The position numbers and the translations under genes are program-made. Shown here piece after piece: positions 33,798 through 45,848 of a DNA stretch of 64,000 nucleotides. A model generated the notes under the pieces. The model made no database searches, was not told the origin of the DNA, and was given only the letters and a program-made list of their open reading frames with translations. Location: contig CM042034.1 in NCBI GenBank assembly GCA_023525975.1, forward strand, positions 22,301,501 to 22,365,500. The letters are read 5' to 3'. Source of the DNA: Smallanthus sonchifolius (Eukaryota > Streptophyta > Magnoliopsida > Asterales > Asteraceae). Every line of letters begins with the position of its first letter. Position 1 is the first letter of the stretch.

Positions 33798-35027
33798 AGG
33801 GGGCGTTTGGTTCGTGGAATTTGTTGAAATTAGAATTGGAATTTTAAGTAATTGGATTTGAAATTGTATTTTGTTCAAAGGATTTTAAATTTTAAGGAAT
33901 TGTAATCTATTAAAGGAATTTGAATTCTTAATTTATTTGATTGACAAAACAATCATTAAGAAATTGGATTTGAAATTGTATTTTTATAAGGCAAAAAATA
34001 GCCTCTCAAAAATAAAATAAAGAAACATATAAAAAAATAATAAAACAAAAAAAAACCCTAAAAACTAAAAAAACCAAAATGTTTATTTCGTTTGCCTCGT
34101 TTCACATAAAAAAAACCAAAGTGTTTAGTATTTTAGGTGTGGCAGAGGCGACGGCGGTCGGGGGCGACATACTATGGTGGGCGGCAGCAGTTGGCGATGG
34201 GGCAGAGGCTGCGTTGGTCAACATAGATGTCAGGGGCTGTAGTCGGGGTGGCGGGGGTGGTGGTTGCGACAGTCAGGCGTGGGAATCGAGGTCGGGGGCG
34301 GCGGAGCCGGTCGGGTGGAGTGTGGGTCGGTGGCGGGGGCGGGGGTCGGTGGTCGGTAGTCAAAGATTCCATTTACTTCGGTTGAATTCCTTCATAATTT
34401 GGAAGGAATTACTTCATAACTTGGAAGGAATTTGAAATACTTTATTTGTAGGAATTTGAGGGGATTTATTCCAATTTCAATTCCAAAAAACAATGCATAC
34501 CAAACACAATAAGAAATGAAATCTCAATTCCACTTCCATCCGTCGACCCCCGACCACTGACTACCATCCCCGACCGCCGCCCCAGACCTTCGACCCACGA
34601 CCGCCGCCACCGACCGCCGTAAACTACCCCACCACCACATTCGCCGCCAACCACTCGCCACCGCCTGCAGCCGCCACCCGACCCCCGCCCCACGTGCCAC
34701 ACCACGTGGTGGGGTGGGGTAGTTGGCGGCGAAAGGTGGTGGGGTGGGGTTGGGTAGATGGCAGCGACAGGCTGTGGCAACGTGGTGGGGTATTGGGCGG
34801 GGGTGGGTCGGTGGTTGTTGGTGAGGCCAACTACATTAGCTAAGTGGTGGACATTGTGATATATTCCAATTCATTAATAATTGTTTTGTCAGTTAAATGG
34901 ATTTGAAATTCAATTTGTTTTAATTGATTCCAATTTGTTTAAATTTCAAATCCATTACATAATTACAATTCTAATTCGTTAAAATTTTAATTCAAATTCA
35001 TATGAATTTCACGAACCAAACACACCT
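33798..35027. mobile_element. PIF/Harbinger-like element with GC-rich core
   Basis: GGGGGCGTTTGGTTCGTG at the left, inverse of GGTGTGTTTGGTTCGTG at the right, with TTA on both outer sides (33795-33797, 35028-35030), the PIF/Harbinger pattern. Sub-terminal AATTGGAATTT/AATTC repeats run inward. Between 34140-34370 (G-rich: GGCGG, GGGGGCG) and 34540-34830 (C-rich: CCGCC, CCCGACC) lies an AT-rich stretch that looks like another element end (34400-34520). No transposase recognised; long open frames here are low-complexity artefacts. Confidence 0.6.
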
Positions 35028-35030
35028 TTA

Positions 35031-35319
35031 CTATTTCAAAAGTATTACCGCCAACCCTAATGACTACTAAAGATATTACCTACCAAGAAGGAATTAGCAA
35101 AAATAAATATAGGTATTATGAGATCAAATAAAATCAATAGGCTGCAAAAATATATTATAATATTCCAAAAAACTTGACGGTCTTCTAGAAGGGATTACGT
35201 ATGCGACTGTACTTATTTGATTATATCCTATCAAATGAATATTAAAACTACACCTCCTATAATAAAACAACCTCACCGTCTCCCACTCACACAAAACTCC
35301 GGCGTTTCATTCATCCGGT
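35031..35319 (+). promoter_or_regulatory. Presumed promoter of F-box gene 1
   Basis: About 290 bases between a PIF-like element and the F-box start codon. CTATAATAAA at about 35256-35265 is the best TATA candidate, 55-65 bases upstream of the ATG. Confidence 0.45.
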
Positions 35320-36384
35320 ATGGCCACCGGAATCACCGATATCCCCCGGGATATCCTTCAGACACACATCTTACCACGACTCGACGGCCGATCTCTCTCC
35401 ACCACCACCGCCGTATCACCCCACCTACACCACCTCTGTTCCGATCATACTCTCTGGGTCAATATCACCAACTCCACGTGGCCGTCTATCACGCACCCAC
35501 GTGTTCATGACGTCATCTCCACCTTCCCCTCCGGCCACCGCTCTTTCTTCCACGACTCATTTCCCGCTCTATTCACCGATGTTGTCAACTCGACTTCCAA
35601 ACAACAACCAGATTGTTCGTCATCTCATCCGTCGCCATCTGAATTCATCTCAGCCGTTGATATACGTTACCAAAACGACATCGTTTACTCCACGGTTAAA
35701 TTCACAGACACTACTAGTTCGGATTTCCTATCGTCCGGGTTACGAATCGGGTTAAACGACGACCCGGACTGCTACGGATCCGGATCTGAAGAGGTCCCGG
35801 TAATCTCCCGATCCATCGAATTGGAAGTCGATGAGATCTCCGGCGCCGACGAAGCAACATTATCACACCTTAAAGAATCCGTTACGTTAAACTGGGTCTT
35901 AATCGACCCGACCCGGAAACGCGCGGGCAATCTATCAAGCGTCAAACCGGTTAGTGTAAGGCAGGACTGGATGTGTAACCAAACGGTTTTAAAATACGTC
36001 GTCGTTTTGCCCGGATCCGACCCGAATGAGATGGTGCAGTGTAAAATACAGCTGGTGTTAGGAGTTGGTAACGGAGGGGTGGGGTTGCATGTGAAGCACG
36101 TGACGCTGATATTGCAGGATTTGGATTGTAGGTGTTTAAGTGGGAGGGAGTTTTTGGTAATTATGAAAGGGGCAATTTTGGAAGAGAATAATGTGAGAAG
36201 GAAAGTGATGGATGATAGAGGGAGAAGGAGGGGGATTAAGGAGTTTAAGGAAATCAAAAGAGTCAAAAAGGTGTGGGAAAGAATGGAAGGAGAAAAACAG
36301 GACTTTGCTATTAAGATGAATTATCTTGTCATTTTAGTGTCATTTTGTTTTTTGGTTTATTTTCTGATTTTATTATTACAATGA
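35320..36384 (+). CDS. F-box protein (At2g27310-like), tail-anchored type
   Basis: Single exon, 354 codons. Residues about 5-48 are an F-box (ITDIPRDILQTHILPRLDG, LSTTTAV, LCSDHTLW), which binds SKP1 in SCF E3 complexes. It is followed by a conserved THPRVHDVISTFPSGHRSFFHDSFP block and a C-terminal domain with FISAVDIRYQND, LTLNWVLIDP-like and QCKIQLVLGVG blocks, matching the plant At2g27310/At2g36090 group. Residues about 333-353 (YLVILVSFCFLVYFLILLL) are a single hydrophobic helix at the very end after a Lys/Arg-rich stretch, the layout of a tail-anchored membrane protein. The start ATGGCC is in good context and directly precedes the F-box. Target unknown. A paralogue lies at 55515-56615. 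Confidence 0.88.
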   Translation: MATGITDIPRDILQTHILPRLDGRSLSTTTAVSPHLHHLCSDHTLWVNITNSTWPSITHPRVHDVISTFPSGHRSFFHDSFPALFTDVVNSTSKQQPDCSSSHPSPSEFISAVDIRYQNDIVYSTVKFTDTTSSDFLSSGLRIGLNDDPDCYGSGSEEVPVISRSIELEVDEISGADEATLSHLKESVTLNWVLIDPTRKRAGNLSSVKPVSVRQDWMCNQTVLKYVVVLPGSDPNEMVQCKIQLVLGVGNGGVGLHVKHVTLILQDLDCRCLSGREFLVIMKGAILEENNVRRKVMDDRGRRRGIKEFKEIKRVKKVWERMEGEKQDFAIKMNYLVILVSFCFLVYFLILLLQ

Positions 36385-36401
36385 TATTATATAATATATA
36401 C

Positions 36402-36407
36402 AATAAA
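36402..36407 (+). terminator. Poly(A) signal AATAAA of F-box gene 1
   Basis: AATAAA 18 bases after the stop codon, in a TATA-rich 3' region. Confidence 0.55.
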
Positions 36408-36504
36408 TCAAACTTTTTGTATACCAGTAGTCGGTTTGTGTGAAAATTTATATGTTTAATGATATCATTTATTTGATAAGTATTTAATAAACTTTATGTT
36501 TACT

Positions 36505-36714
36505 CAGTCTTTACGCGGTACGTGAAGACCTGGACAAAGTCTCTCACGGTTCGCGAGAGACTTGTCTTCCGGGCAAGGTTTTGGAGCTCCCTCGCGGTAC
36601 GCGAAAGGAGGTGTCAAATCCCTCGCGATACGTGAGGATTGTAAAAAAAATGGGATAAAAGCTTTCGCGTGTTTAAATGTTTTATTAATTGGTGTTCCAA
36701 TTAAGGGTGTTACA
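36505..36714 (+). repeat. Truncated 5' LTR of Tekay-type element A
   Basis: Matches the last 210 bases of the LTR at 44634-46688, including four copies of the CTCRCGGTACGCGA motif and the ending TTAAGGGTGTTACA. The rest of the LTR is missing. It starts only about 120 bases past the F-box stop codon. Confidence 0.88.
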
Positions 36715-36716
36715 AC

Positions 36717-36729
36717 TTGATATCAGAGC
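36717..36729 (+). promoter_or_regulatory. Primer-binding site of element A
   Basis: TTGATATCAGAGC two bases after the LTR end; a one-base variant of the tRNA-Met PBS. Confidence 0.8.
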
Positions 36730-37044
36730 AATTGTTTGAGGGATTTGGTGTGGTGGCACCAAACTCAAACCAGATGCTCTTGATATGGGAGAAAATGATA
36801 CGAGAATCCACGAAGGACTTGACTAAGACTCGGAGCTTATGGAAATGAAAGGTTAGTAATGATTTGATAAAGTGGTTATATATATATATATATATGTATG
36901 TATATGTATTAATGAATGACAAAGTGTTATGTGTCCCGAAACTTGATTTGTGACTTGTTATATGGAGATGGTAATTATAATTGGGCATGGCGTATTATTA
37001 AACATCTCTGGTCAACATGTTTAATAAGACGAAATGTGTAAGAA

Positions 37045-37782
37045 ATGAGAGGGGCTATTAAGCTTACCTTCGAAGATGTTTTGAAAGAAAAGGAATGTGT
37101 ACCACAAGGGTGTACTTTAAAAGAGTTTGTGGTGATAAAGCCCAAGGAGTATGATGGGCAAGTGGACCCAATCCTTAGCCACGTGTGGGTGGTGGATATG
37201 GAGTCTAATTTTGAGACTACAAAGTGTAACCCCGAGGATAAGGTGATGTTTAGTGTGCCTCTTCTGACTGGGAGGGCGAAAGAGTGGTTATTGAATCTCC
37301 GAAAGGAGAGGGGTGATTTGGGTGTGACCTCCATGACTTGGGAGGAATTCAAGACGGCTTTTCTAAAGTATCATTGCCCACAAGCCGCGGTTGATAGAAT
37401 GACTAAGGAGTTCCTCCTCATAAGGCAAACAAATGAGCAATAGATGAATTGGTTGGGCCCTTCTTCGATTGTGCCAAATTTTGTCCGGATGTGGTGTCGA
37501 CCGAAAAGGCGAAGATTGACAGGTTCTATGTTATGCTGACAGTGGAGTTCAGAGATAGCATATCTCCATCCTCTTTCACCACACTTGTGGATTTAATAAA
37601 TAAGTGTCGGGAAAGAGAGGTGGAGTTGATGAGGCAAGAGGCTAGGGGAGAGAAGAGGAAAAGGGAGATTGTGGAGCAAGTTGTGAAGAAGATAAAGGGC
37701 GGGAGCCCTAGTAAGAAGCCGTTTAACAAGTTCTCTCCCCGTGGGTGTAAAATTTGTGGGAAAGAACATTTCGGGGAATGTA
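37045..37782 (+). pseudogene. gag of element A, cut by insertion of element B
   Basis: First segment (to 37443) holds the retrotransposon gag core: LTGRAKEWLLNLR, MTWEEFKTAFLKYHCP. A missing A at about 37440 shifts the frame; the second segment continues IDELVGPFFDCAKFCPDV, a Lys/Arg-rich linker and the zinc knuckle CKICGKEHFGEC (C-x2-C-x3-H-x3-C, the del-type form). At 37783, right after this knuckle, the LTR of element B begins. Protease and the front of RT of element A are gone. Confidence 0.88.
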
Positions 37783-40700
37783 TGTGACACCCGGCAAATT
37801 CAGGTTAATATCCATACCCGACTATTACTTGAATTCACGTGATTACACTTGCATCATACTTAATTATAGGTTAATTAAGTACACATTTCATATAACAAGT
37901 TCATTCGTTTCATTTCATTACATGCATCGGTAATCGGACGGATTACCGGGTCACACACGCGTCCTGTCACACGAACGTTAACGAATATTAGAAATAATAT
38001 TTAGACATATATTTGGTGTGTAAAAATTATATGTAATACTGTGATTTAATATTTCATGCTTATGTGAATTTTTCCGGAATTTTTAGAACAACTTTTATTT
38101 TAACGTTTTTAAGCAAATACGCGACATGTGCCATCAACACTAAATTAGATTTTTATAAAAATGATGGGTTCTTTACTTGGGCTAAATAATTCAGCAAATT
38201 AGTGTTAGTAATCCATATTAGTAGCCCATTTACTTAATAAAAAGCCTTGCAAGATAGAAAAGCCCAAACCCATTACCATTAAAAATCCCTTAAACCCCAC
38301 ACACCCTCACTTTTACCCTAATCACATTTCACAAACCCTAGCCCCCCTCCCTCCATTCGGCCGCCACCATCACCACCTAGCCACCACCTCTCTCAAGCTT
38401 TCTCATCCATTTCAAGTGATTCTAAGGCCATTCAAGGGTGATTCAAGGTGAAACAAGACAAGAACACATCATTTCTAACATCATACTTGCTTTTGGTAAG
38501 AATCTACCCATTCTTTTTCATCATTTTCGGCCATGTGTAGTGCTACCATCATCCAAACGAGTTTTGTTGGTTCAAAGTGTTATAATGCTTGTTTTAACTA
38601 AAAGATTTCATAATAATGAGTTGTTGATGCACATATGCACATTTTATGTTTCGAAATATTTGTTTAGGTCATTATTTGCTCGTTTCTATTTATAGAAACT
38701 TTGTTGGATGCATTTTTGCAAAACTTGATGTGTGATATGTTTGTTGGTTTAAATGGTACACATAATAGTGGAATAGATAGGAAATATAAATTTTTTGGTT
38801 AAAATGTTGTTTTACACTCGGTTATGGACAACTTACTATTTAAGGAAACTTTAATTTTGCATATTTTGTGTTATGAGTTTCTATTGGATAAAAACTTGAT
38901 ATTATGGTTCTATAATATATATTAAAGTAGTAAAAAGAGTTAATTGAGGTTACACATGTGCAATAGGGTCGTTTGGACCACTTTCCTAAAAAGGAAACTT
39001 TAATTGTTCATATTTGGCATGTGTAGGTTATAAATGTTTAAAATGGATTATATAGCTTCATTATCATATGAATAGATGACTTATGCAAGAATATGTAATT
39101 TGAAGTTGTGTTATGACATGTTTTGGTGAACCTTGCTAAATAAGGAAACTTTATTTGTTGAGAAAACTTCATAATTGCTTGAAATAGAAAGTAAATGCAT
39201 AGGATCATGTTACTAGTATGTTAATAGTATAAATTCATGTACAACTTGTTTGTTTGAGCTATGACACCTTAGATGTACTAAAACCCTAATTATCAAAAAA
39301 TGGAAACTTTGTTATGTTAAGAATTATGGAATTTCAATGACATGTTATGCTACTTGTTTAAAAGAATTGAAATGGTACTAATAGGTTATTAATATGATGA
39401 CATGAATTATGTGTATGAAATATGCCATTAAGAGGTGCAAATGCTATGTCACTTATCACATGTTAATTTCTTATGCAACTAGTTGAAGCATGTATGTTAT
39501 GTCACAAGGTGTTACTTATACATTACTTAGGTACAACTTGTATGTTCCTTACGTGTCACACATGTACAACTTATATGCTACTTGTGCTACACATGTATAA
39601 TTTGTATGATGCTTATGTGTTACATGTTTACAACTTATATGTTACTTATGTGTTGTTTATACATGACTTCAATATGAGTCAACATTGGTCAACACTAGTC
39701 AACATTGGTCAAACTTGGTCAACATTGGTCAACACTAGTCAACATTAGTCAAACTTGGTCAAAGTTGGTCAAACCTTGGTCAAAGTTGGTCAAACCTCGG
39801 TCAAACCTCGGTCAACTTTGGTCAAACCTTTTCAAAACGTCAATGTAACCTTTCAACGTTGAGTCGTTTGGATGAATGTGGTTACATAAACCATGTTTAC
39901 TTTCATAGACCTTATAGCCTTATTAATTCTTAGGGCTCGGTTAGGTCGGTTACCCGGAGTTACTCGATTCCTCTCGTTACTCCCATTTCTCATTCACCGC
40001 ATTTCCAGGTGAGTTTTCACGGCCCCATTTTACTTACTTTTCCATTTGGGGGAGATACATGCTAAACCATTTTCTTACTTGGTCGTATGACAATTACTTT
40101 GATTTCGCTTTAATTTATATAAGTGGGTGCATTTCCCGCACATAAAGTCCTCTCATATTCGAACCGTTAATTATTACACAAAGCGAGGTGATTCATGAAT
40201 AGTACTATTGGGTTTAACAACCCCCACCCGGGTTAGTCGCGCTAACTCTGACTGGGAGTCAAACGGGTGCATAATTGACCTAATCCATTGCGTGCTGGGC
40301 ACGTAAGAGGCAAAATGCTAGTTTCTGCATTCCTTCGTTGAGCTTCGGTTTCGGTGTTGCTTATATAGTTAATGTTTATTGTCTGATCAACAATCGAATC
40401 AATAGTATACATGCGTACTGTTACACTGTTTTCATTTCTGTTTCTGTTACTTAAACCTGTGAACTCACCAACCCTGTGTTGACACTTTAAGCATGTTTAT
40501 CTCAGGTCGCTAAGCATTCATACACGGACTAGGATTGCACTCCAAGAGTCCCACAGCATGTTTTCATTTAGAAGCTTAGGTTTATGGGAACCTAATTTGT
40601 CATGCTTCTGTATTTTGCAACATTACTTTTGCTTCCGCACTTTACATTCCGCATTTTCAAACTCTGTATTACTATTTAATTTTGTATGATGTTCAAACGG

Positions 40701-40807
40701 AATGTCTTTTCGAAAACCAGTTAGAGGTCGTTCGAAATGACCGGGACTGATGATCCTTGACAGTCACAACCCGCGGGTAACCCGCTGTGGAATTTCAGGG
40801 TGTGACA
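37783..40807 (+). repeat. 5' LTR of Tekay-type element B (3025 bp)
   Basis: Opens TGTGACACCCGGC and closes GGGTGTGACA, followed by a PBS. It lies inside the gag of element A. Its opening and 3' third match the solo LTR at 10601-13339. It contains a 15-copy GTCAA array (39676-39832), preceded by a looser repeat of ACATGTACAACTTATATG-type units (39530-39650). No second copy of this LTR exists in the window, so the element lost its 3' end. Confidence 0.88.
39676..39832 (-). promoter_or_regulatory. W-box array in LTR B: 15 TTGAC cores
   Basis: Fifteen GTCAA occurrences, read as TTGAC on the minus strand; eleven are TTGACC and four TTGACT, both matching the WRKY W-box consensus. Most starts are 9-11 bases apart, close to one helical turn. 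A known binding consensus, but binding here is inference. Confidence 0.65.
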
Positions 40808-40809
40808 GA

Positions 40810-40823
40810 TTGGTATCAGAGCC
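40810..40823 (+). promoter_or_regulatory. Primer-binding site of element B
   Basis: TTGGTATCAGAGCC two bases after the LTR end; complementary to initiator tRNA-Met. Confidence 0.9.
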
Positions 40824-40915
40824 CTGGTTATAGAGAACTAAGTTGCATTTAGTATACTTAGACTATACCTGTAGGCTCACATAGTTCACATCACATCATA
40901 CATGCATTTTCATAC

Positions 40916-42290
40916 ATGAATACAATGGATTACTGGATATTGACTTGTTACAGGATGTCGACCTCATCGGACCCCATTGTGATCTCGGACTCTGAGGAGT
41001 ACACACCGGCTACCCCATCATCATCAGTGGAGCCACTCACCCCACCTTCATCACCCCACTCATCCACGGATGAGGAACAGACACATGACTCAGTGGATCT
41101 TGTAGAGTTGGATTCTGAAGAGGATCCCGAGGAGGACCCGGAGGAGGATCCTGAGGAGGATCTAGAGGAGGAGGAAGACGACGCACCAGCCCCCGGAGGT
41201 GACGGAGACGCCGGCCAGGGGAGCGACTCGCGCGAGACGGTGCCCTACTCCGTACTACACGGGGACTCATCGTCCGACGACGGCTCTATACTACCTTCAC
41301 CACCTCGTCTGGCGGACCCGACGCCGCCATCACCATTACTTGCACCGGTGGGAGCGAAGACCAAACTCACAGCTCGGAAGAAGAACATTCGCAGAGGAAA
41401 GCGACCAGCCCACTCCCCTGACATTGCTGGACCATCGGCCAAAAGGGCCCGGATTGCATCATCGGACACTTCATCTACGGGAGAGTCAACTAGACCATCC
41501 TATCCACCACCCTATTGGCTCCGGCCTACCCGGGAGGTACTACCGATACTTGCGACGCGCAGCAGGTTACATGACGCTGACATATCATCCCTCCAGGATG
41601 AGTTGGCACTGACAGACCAGGCACTACTAATAGTACGAGACCGGATCGAGGCCGCGGAGGAAAAGGCCAAGGAGGACACCCCACAACCCAGGAGAAGGCA
41701 CCAGTTCCATGACCACTGCCCAAATTGAAGCCCTTATCGCCCAACGCGTGGCAGATGCACTCGCTAACCACGAAGCCAATCGATCCAGTGGAGGATCGGG
41801 AGGCCACAGCGAGAGCAGAGGTATAGTACAAACCAGAAATAGTATATACTGCAAGTAACATAGCCCTACCTCGGGAAAATTTAACCTAATTACGCTCTAT
41901 CATTGACACACAGGAACTGGGCATGGAACAAAGGCTTGCACCTACAAATCCTTTATGGATTGCAAGCCGCATACATTTACCGGGACGAAAGGAGCAGTGG
42001 GACTGCTACGATGGATAGAAAAGATCGAATCGGTCTTCAGTATGAGCCAATGCACAATGGAGAACAGAGTCATGTACGGAGCTGGGACTCTCGAGGGCCA
42101 AGCCCTCTCCTGGTGGAACTCTTATATCCAGACTCTGGGCCTGGATAATGCGAACGCCATTCCTTGGGAGGAATTCAAGGAGATGTTGAAAGAGGAGTAC
42201 TGTCCTCGTAACGAACTCCAAAAGTTGGAACAGGAGTTTTGGAACCTAAGGATGGAGGGTGCTGACATCGCGGGATATACCGCAAGTTTT
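40916..42290 (+). pseudogene. gag of element B with acidic N-terminus and candidate intron
   Basis: 40916-41728 encodes a Ser/Pro-rich N-terminal region with a very acidic tract (repeats of EEDPEEDP at about residue 63-82) and a basic AKRARI patch. Near 41680 the frame shifts, and MTTAQIEALIAQRVADALA starts at 41709. A GT (41821) to AG (41913) interval of 93 bases interrupts this; removing it joins two gag frames exactly in phase. From 41922 the gag core follows (FMDCKPHTFTGTKGAVGLL, WWNSYIQTL, CPRNELQKLEQEFW) and stops being gag at about 42290, where it passes without a break into RT. Confidence 0.82.
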
Positions 42291-44591
42291 ATGAACCGGG
42301 TGTGTAGACCTTTTCTCGACCGTTCGGTTATTGTATTCATCGATGACCTTCTCATTTATTCACAGAGTGAAAGTGATCATGCCTTTCATCTTCGTGAAAT
42401 TCTGGAAGTGTTGCAAATGGAGAAGCTTTATGCTAAATTCTCAAAGTGCGTATTTTGGTTGTGTGAGATCCAGTTCTTGGGTCATGTGGTGAATGAGAAG
42501 GGGATTACTGTCGACCCATCCAAGATAGTGGCAGTAGAATATTGGTCATCACCGAAGACGCCTTCGGAGATTAGAAGTTTTTTGGGGTTGGCGGGTTATT
42601 ATCGGCGGTTTATTGAAAATTTCTCTCGGATTGCCTTGCCAATGACAAAGTTAACGCGTAAGGAGACTAAGTCTGTATGGGGTTCCGAGCAAGAATCTGC
42701 CTTTCAACTCTTCAAAGAAAAGTTGACTAATGCGCCTATTTTATCCTTGCCGGACGGGACTGAAGATTTTGTAGTATATTCGGATGCCTCGCATTCGGGG
42801 TTGGGTTGTGTTTTGATGCAAAGGAGGAAAGTAATTACATATGCGTCTAGGCAATTGAAGACTCAAGAGGTGAATTACCCTACCCATGATTTAGAGCTGA
42901 CCCTGGTTTTCGCGCTCAAAATTTGGAGGCATTATTTATATGGGGCTAAATGTACGATTTACACGGATCACAAAAGTCTCAAGTACTTCTTTAACCAAAA
43001 GGACCTTAACAAGAGGCAAAGGCGGTGGCTTGAATTGGTTAAAGATTATGATTGTGAGATACTTTACCATCCGGGTAAAGCAAAAGTGGTGGCGGGTGCG
43101 CTTAGTCAGAAGACGAGTCATACACCCATCAAGGTGAAGTCATTTAAGATGACAATTTCATCATCTCTTATTGATGAAATCCGGGAGGCTCAAGTGTTAG
43201 CACTTGGTGGTGATTTGAAAAAGGAGCGGATGGTTGCTTATGTTGATAAGCTTGGGGAAAATAGCTCGGGGCTAAGGACATGCTTTGATAGGATTTGGAT
43301 TCCTAGGTTGTCAAGTGTTTTGACAACTATTTTAAGCGAGGCGCATAAGTCCAAATATTTTATCCATCCGGGGGCCACAAAAATGTTTTATGACTTAAGG
43401 TGTCATTTTTTGTGGCCGGGTATGAGGCGTGATATAGTTAAGTATGTGGAGAGGTGTCTCACATGATTAAGGGTAAAGGCGGAGCATCAAAAGCCGTATG
43501 GAAAGCTTCAACCGCTTGAAATACCACTTTGGAAATGGGAGAACATAACAATTGATTTGATCACTAAACTTCCAAAGACTCGAAAAGGTTATGATGCGAT
43601 ATGGGTAGTAGTGGATCGGGTGACAAAGAGTGCACATTTCCTTCCTATAAAGGGAATGTATTCATCAGATAGATTGGCGGAGATCTATGTGAAGAAAATT
43701 GTGTCACGTCATGATGTGCCGGTGTCGATTATATTGGACCGTGATACGAGGTTTACTTCTCGTTTTTGGAAGAAATTCCATGAGGATATGGGGACTAGAT
43801 TAAACCTTAGCACCGCTTATCATCCACAAACGGATGGTCAAAGCGAGCGGACGGTTCAAACACTCGAGGATATGTTGCGGGCGTGTGTTTTGGATTTTGG
43901 GGGAATTTGGGACGACCATCTACCGTTGGCGGAATTTTCATACAACAATAGTTACCATTCTAGTATTGGTATGCCGTCTTTTGAGGCATTGTATGGGAGG
44001 AAATGTAAAACACCCGTGTGTTGGGGTGAAATTGGTCAACGGGAGCTTGGTAGCAAAGAGGTGGTCAATGAAACTATTCGTAGTATTGACCAAATTAGAA
44101 CACGTTTGAAGGCGGCTCAAGATCGCCAAAAGTCCTATGCGGATAATAGGAAGCAGGCGATTGAGTTTCAAGTGGGGGACTTTGTGCTTTTGAAAGTCTC
44201 TCCTTGGAAAGGGGTGATACGGTTTAGGAAACGGGGGAAGTTAAGTCCACGTTTCATCGGACCATTTAAAGTGATAGCAAGGATGGGTGCGGTAGCCTAC
44301 CGTTTGGAGCTACCGGAGGGACTAAGTAGACTTCATAACACATTTCATGTGTCTCATTTGCGAAAGTGTTTGGCGGATGAATCTACTTTTGTCCCATTGG
44401 ATGATATTGAATTGAATGAAAAGTTGAATTATATTGAGAAACCGGTGGCAATCTTGGATAGAAAGGTGAATAAATTGCGAAATAAAGAGATTAGCCAAGT
44501 TTTGGTGAGGTGGAAACATAAGAAGGGGGCGGAAATGACTTGGGAAACCGAGGAAGAAATACTCAAATATTATTCGAACCTTTTTATGTGA
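42291..44591 (+). pseudogene. pol of element A: RT C-terminal half, RNase H, integrase, chromodomain-like tail
   Basis: Begins MNRVCRPFLDRSVIVFIDD (RT catalytic FIDD), then RNase H (YSDASHSGLG, TDHKSL) whose last catalytic Asp is lost: the usual ADALSR reads AGALSQ. The integrase zinc finger keeps His, His and the first Cys, but the codon for the last Cys is TGA (43464-43466), an in-frame stop. After it the frame continues: ITIDLITKLPK keeps the first catalytic Asp, LDRDTRFTS the second, and TDGQSERT the Glu. The C-terminus has GPFKVIARMG, NTFHVSHLRKCLAD and a chromodomain-like VLVRWKHKKGAEMTWE. Ends at 44591, about 30 bases before the polypurine tract. Assigned to element A because its 3' LTR follows directly. 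Confidence 0.9.
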
Positions 44592-44618
44592 AGTCGGGTT
44601 TCGGGGACGAAACCCAAA

Positions 44619-44633
44619 CAAGGGGAGGTGATT
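44619..44633 (+). promoter_or_regulatory. Polypurine tract of element A
   Basis: CAAGGGGAGGTGATT directly before TGTAACGAACC, the LTR start. Confidence 0.8.
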
Positions 44634-45848
44634 TGTAACGAACCAAAATCCAAATTTCGTTTTCAAATAAATAAATATTCTAATAAATATTATGGTGAAA
44701 ATAATATATTAGAAATAAGTTGAAATAAGTTGAAACAAGTAGGTTTCAAGTTAGTAATGGGTTATGTTAGTTTTTAGCTAATTATGGAATGAAATTGGTG
44801 AAATAAAAGTTGAGGGGCCAAAAGTGTAAATGGCAAAATTCTGCCATTTTGACTAGAGGAAAGTCAAAGTTGAACTCATTTTTTGAGTTGGGGTCGTTTG
44901 GGAGCAGGAGGAAAAAGGATAAAATCGATTGTGGAGCTAAATCGTGTGTTTGAACTCGGATTTGTGAAGGTTTTGGCTCACACAACACCTTCTTAACATC
45001 AAGTAAGTGATTATTTTCCTTTGATTTCACTTTTGAATGTGTTAGTGGGTGGGTTTTGTAGAAATCCAAAAATGTTGAATGCATGTGGTTAATTGGTGTT
45101 AGATTGTGGATAATCTAGCTAAACTAAAGGTAAAGAGTGATGATTAACATCTTAGAACCCTTTGATTTTGATTATGAGAAGTTAGGGTTCATATGGTGAA
45201 AATTGGGGGTGTTTGGATCATGATGCTAGAATGTTGAATTAGTGATGATTAAGTGTTTAGGTGGTATTAAACACTTGAATTAACACCAAATTGACCTAAT
45301 AAAAGTTATTGAACGAGAAATTAGTGTCAAGGTATTGGAAAGAAAACTCAAGTAGGTGAGTATGTATTGAAAGAGGGTGTTTGGTTATGGGGAATAACCC
45401 AAACGGGTCAGTTTGGGTTGGGAATGGAAATTTGGGTTGTGAACCCAATTGTAATATGATTTTGATGAATTTTATATTACTAAACTAGGTGTATATGTTT
45501 AGGTAATCAAATTGCAAAGCTAGAAGGTAGTGCGGGATCTTCTAACTGAAAAGGTAAGTGCCTTTGCACTTACTTAGTAATGTTGATAATTGTGTGGTAT
45601 ATGTGTTATGATGCATACTATGTGTTGAAATGAATGTGTGTGATTATTGAATGAACTAGTATGTGGAAAAGTATGAATGTAGTTATAGTGATAAAACTAT
45701 AATGGATAAGTGTAAATGAATGAATGTGGTTATTGTGGAAATACCATAATGGTTATGTGAATGAATGTAGTTACAGTTGAAATGCTATAATGGATATGTG
45801 CAATGAATGAATGTAGTTATAATGTAATACTATAATGGATACGTGTGA

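Noticed and set aside
34079..34830. Several overlapping open frames in GC-rich DNA
   Set aside because: Low-complexity Gly/Pro/Arg-rich translations on all strands inside a PIF-like element; artefacts of GC content.
40916..41728. Host nuclear acidic protein
   Set aside because: Position right after LTR and PBS, and continuation into gag core, make it the N-terminal part of retrotransposon gag.
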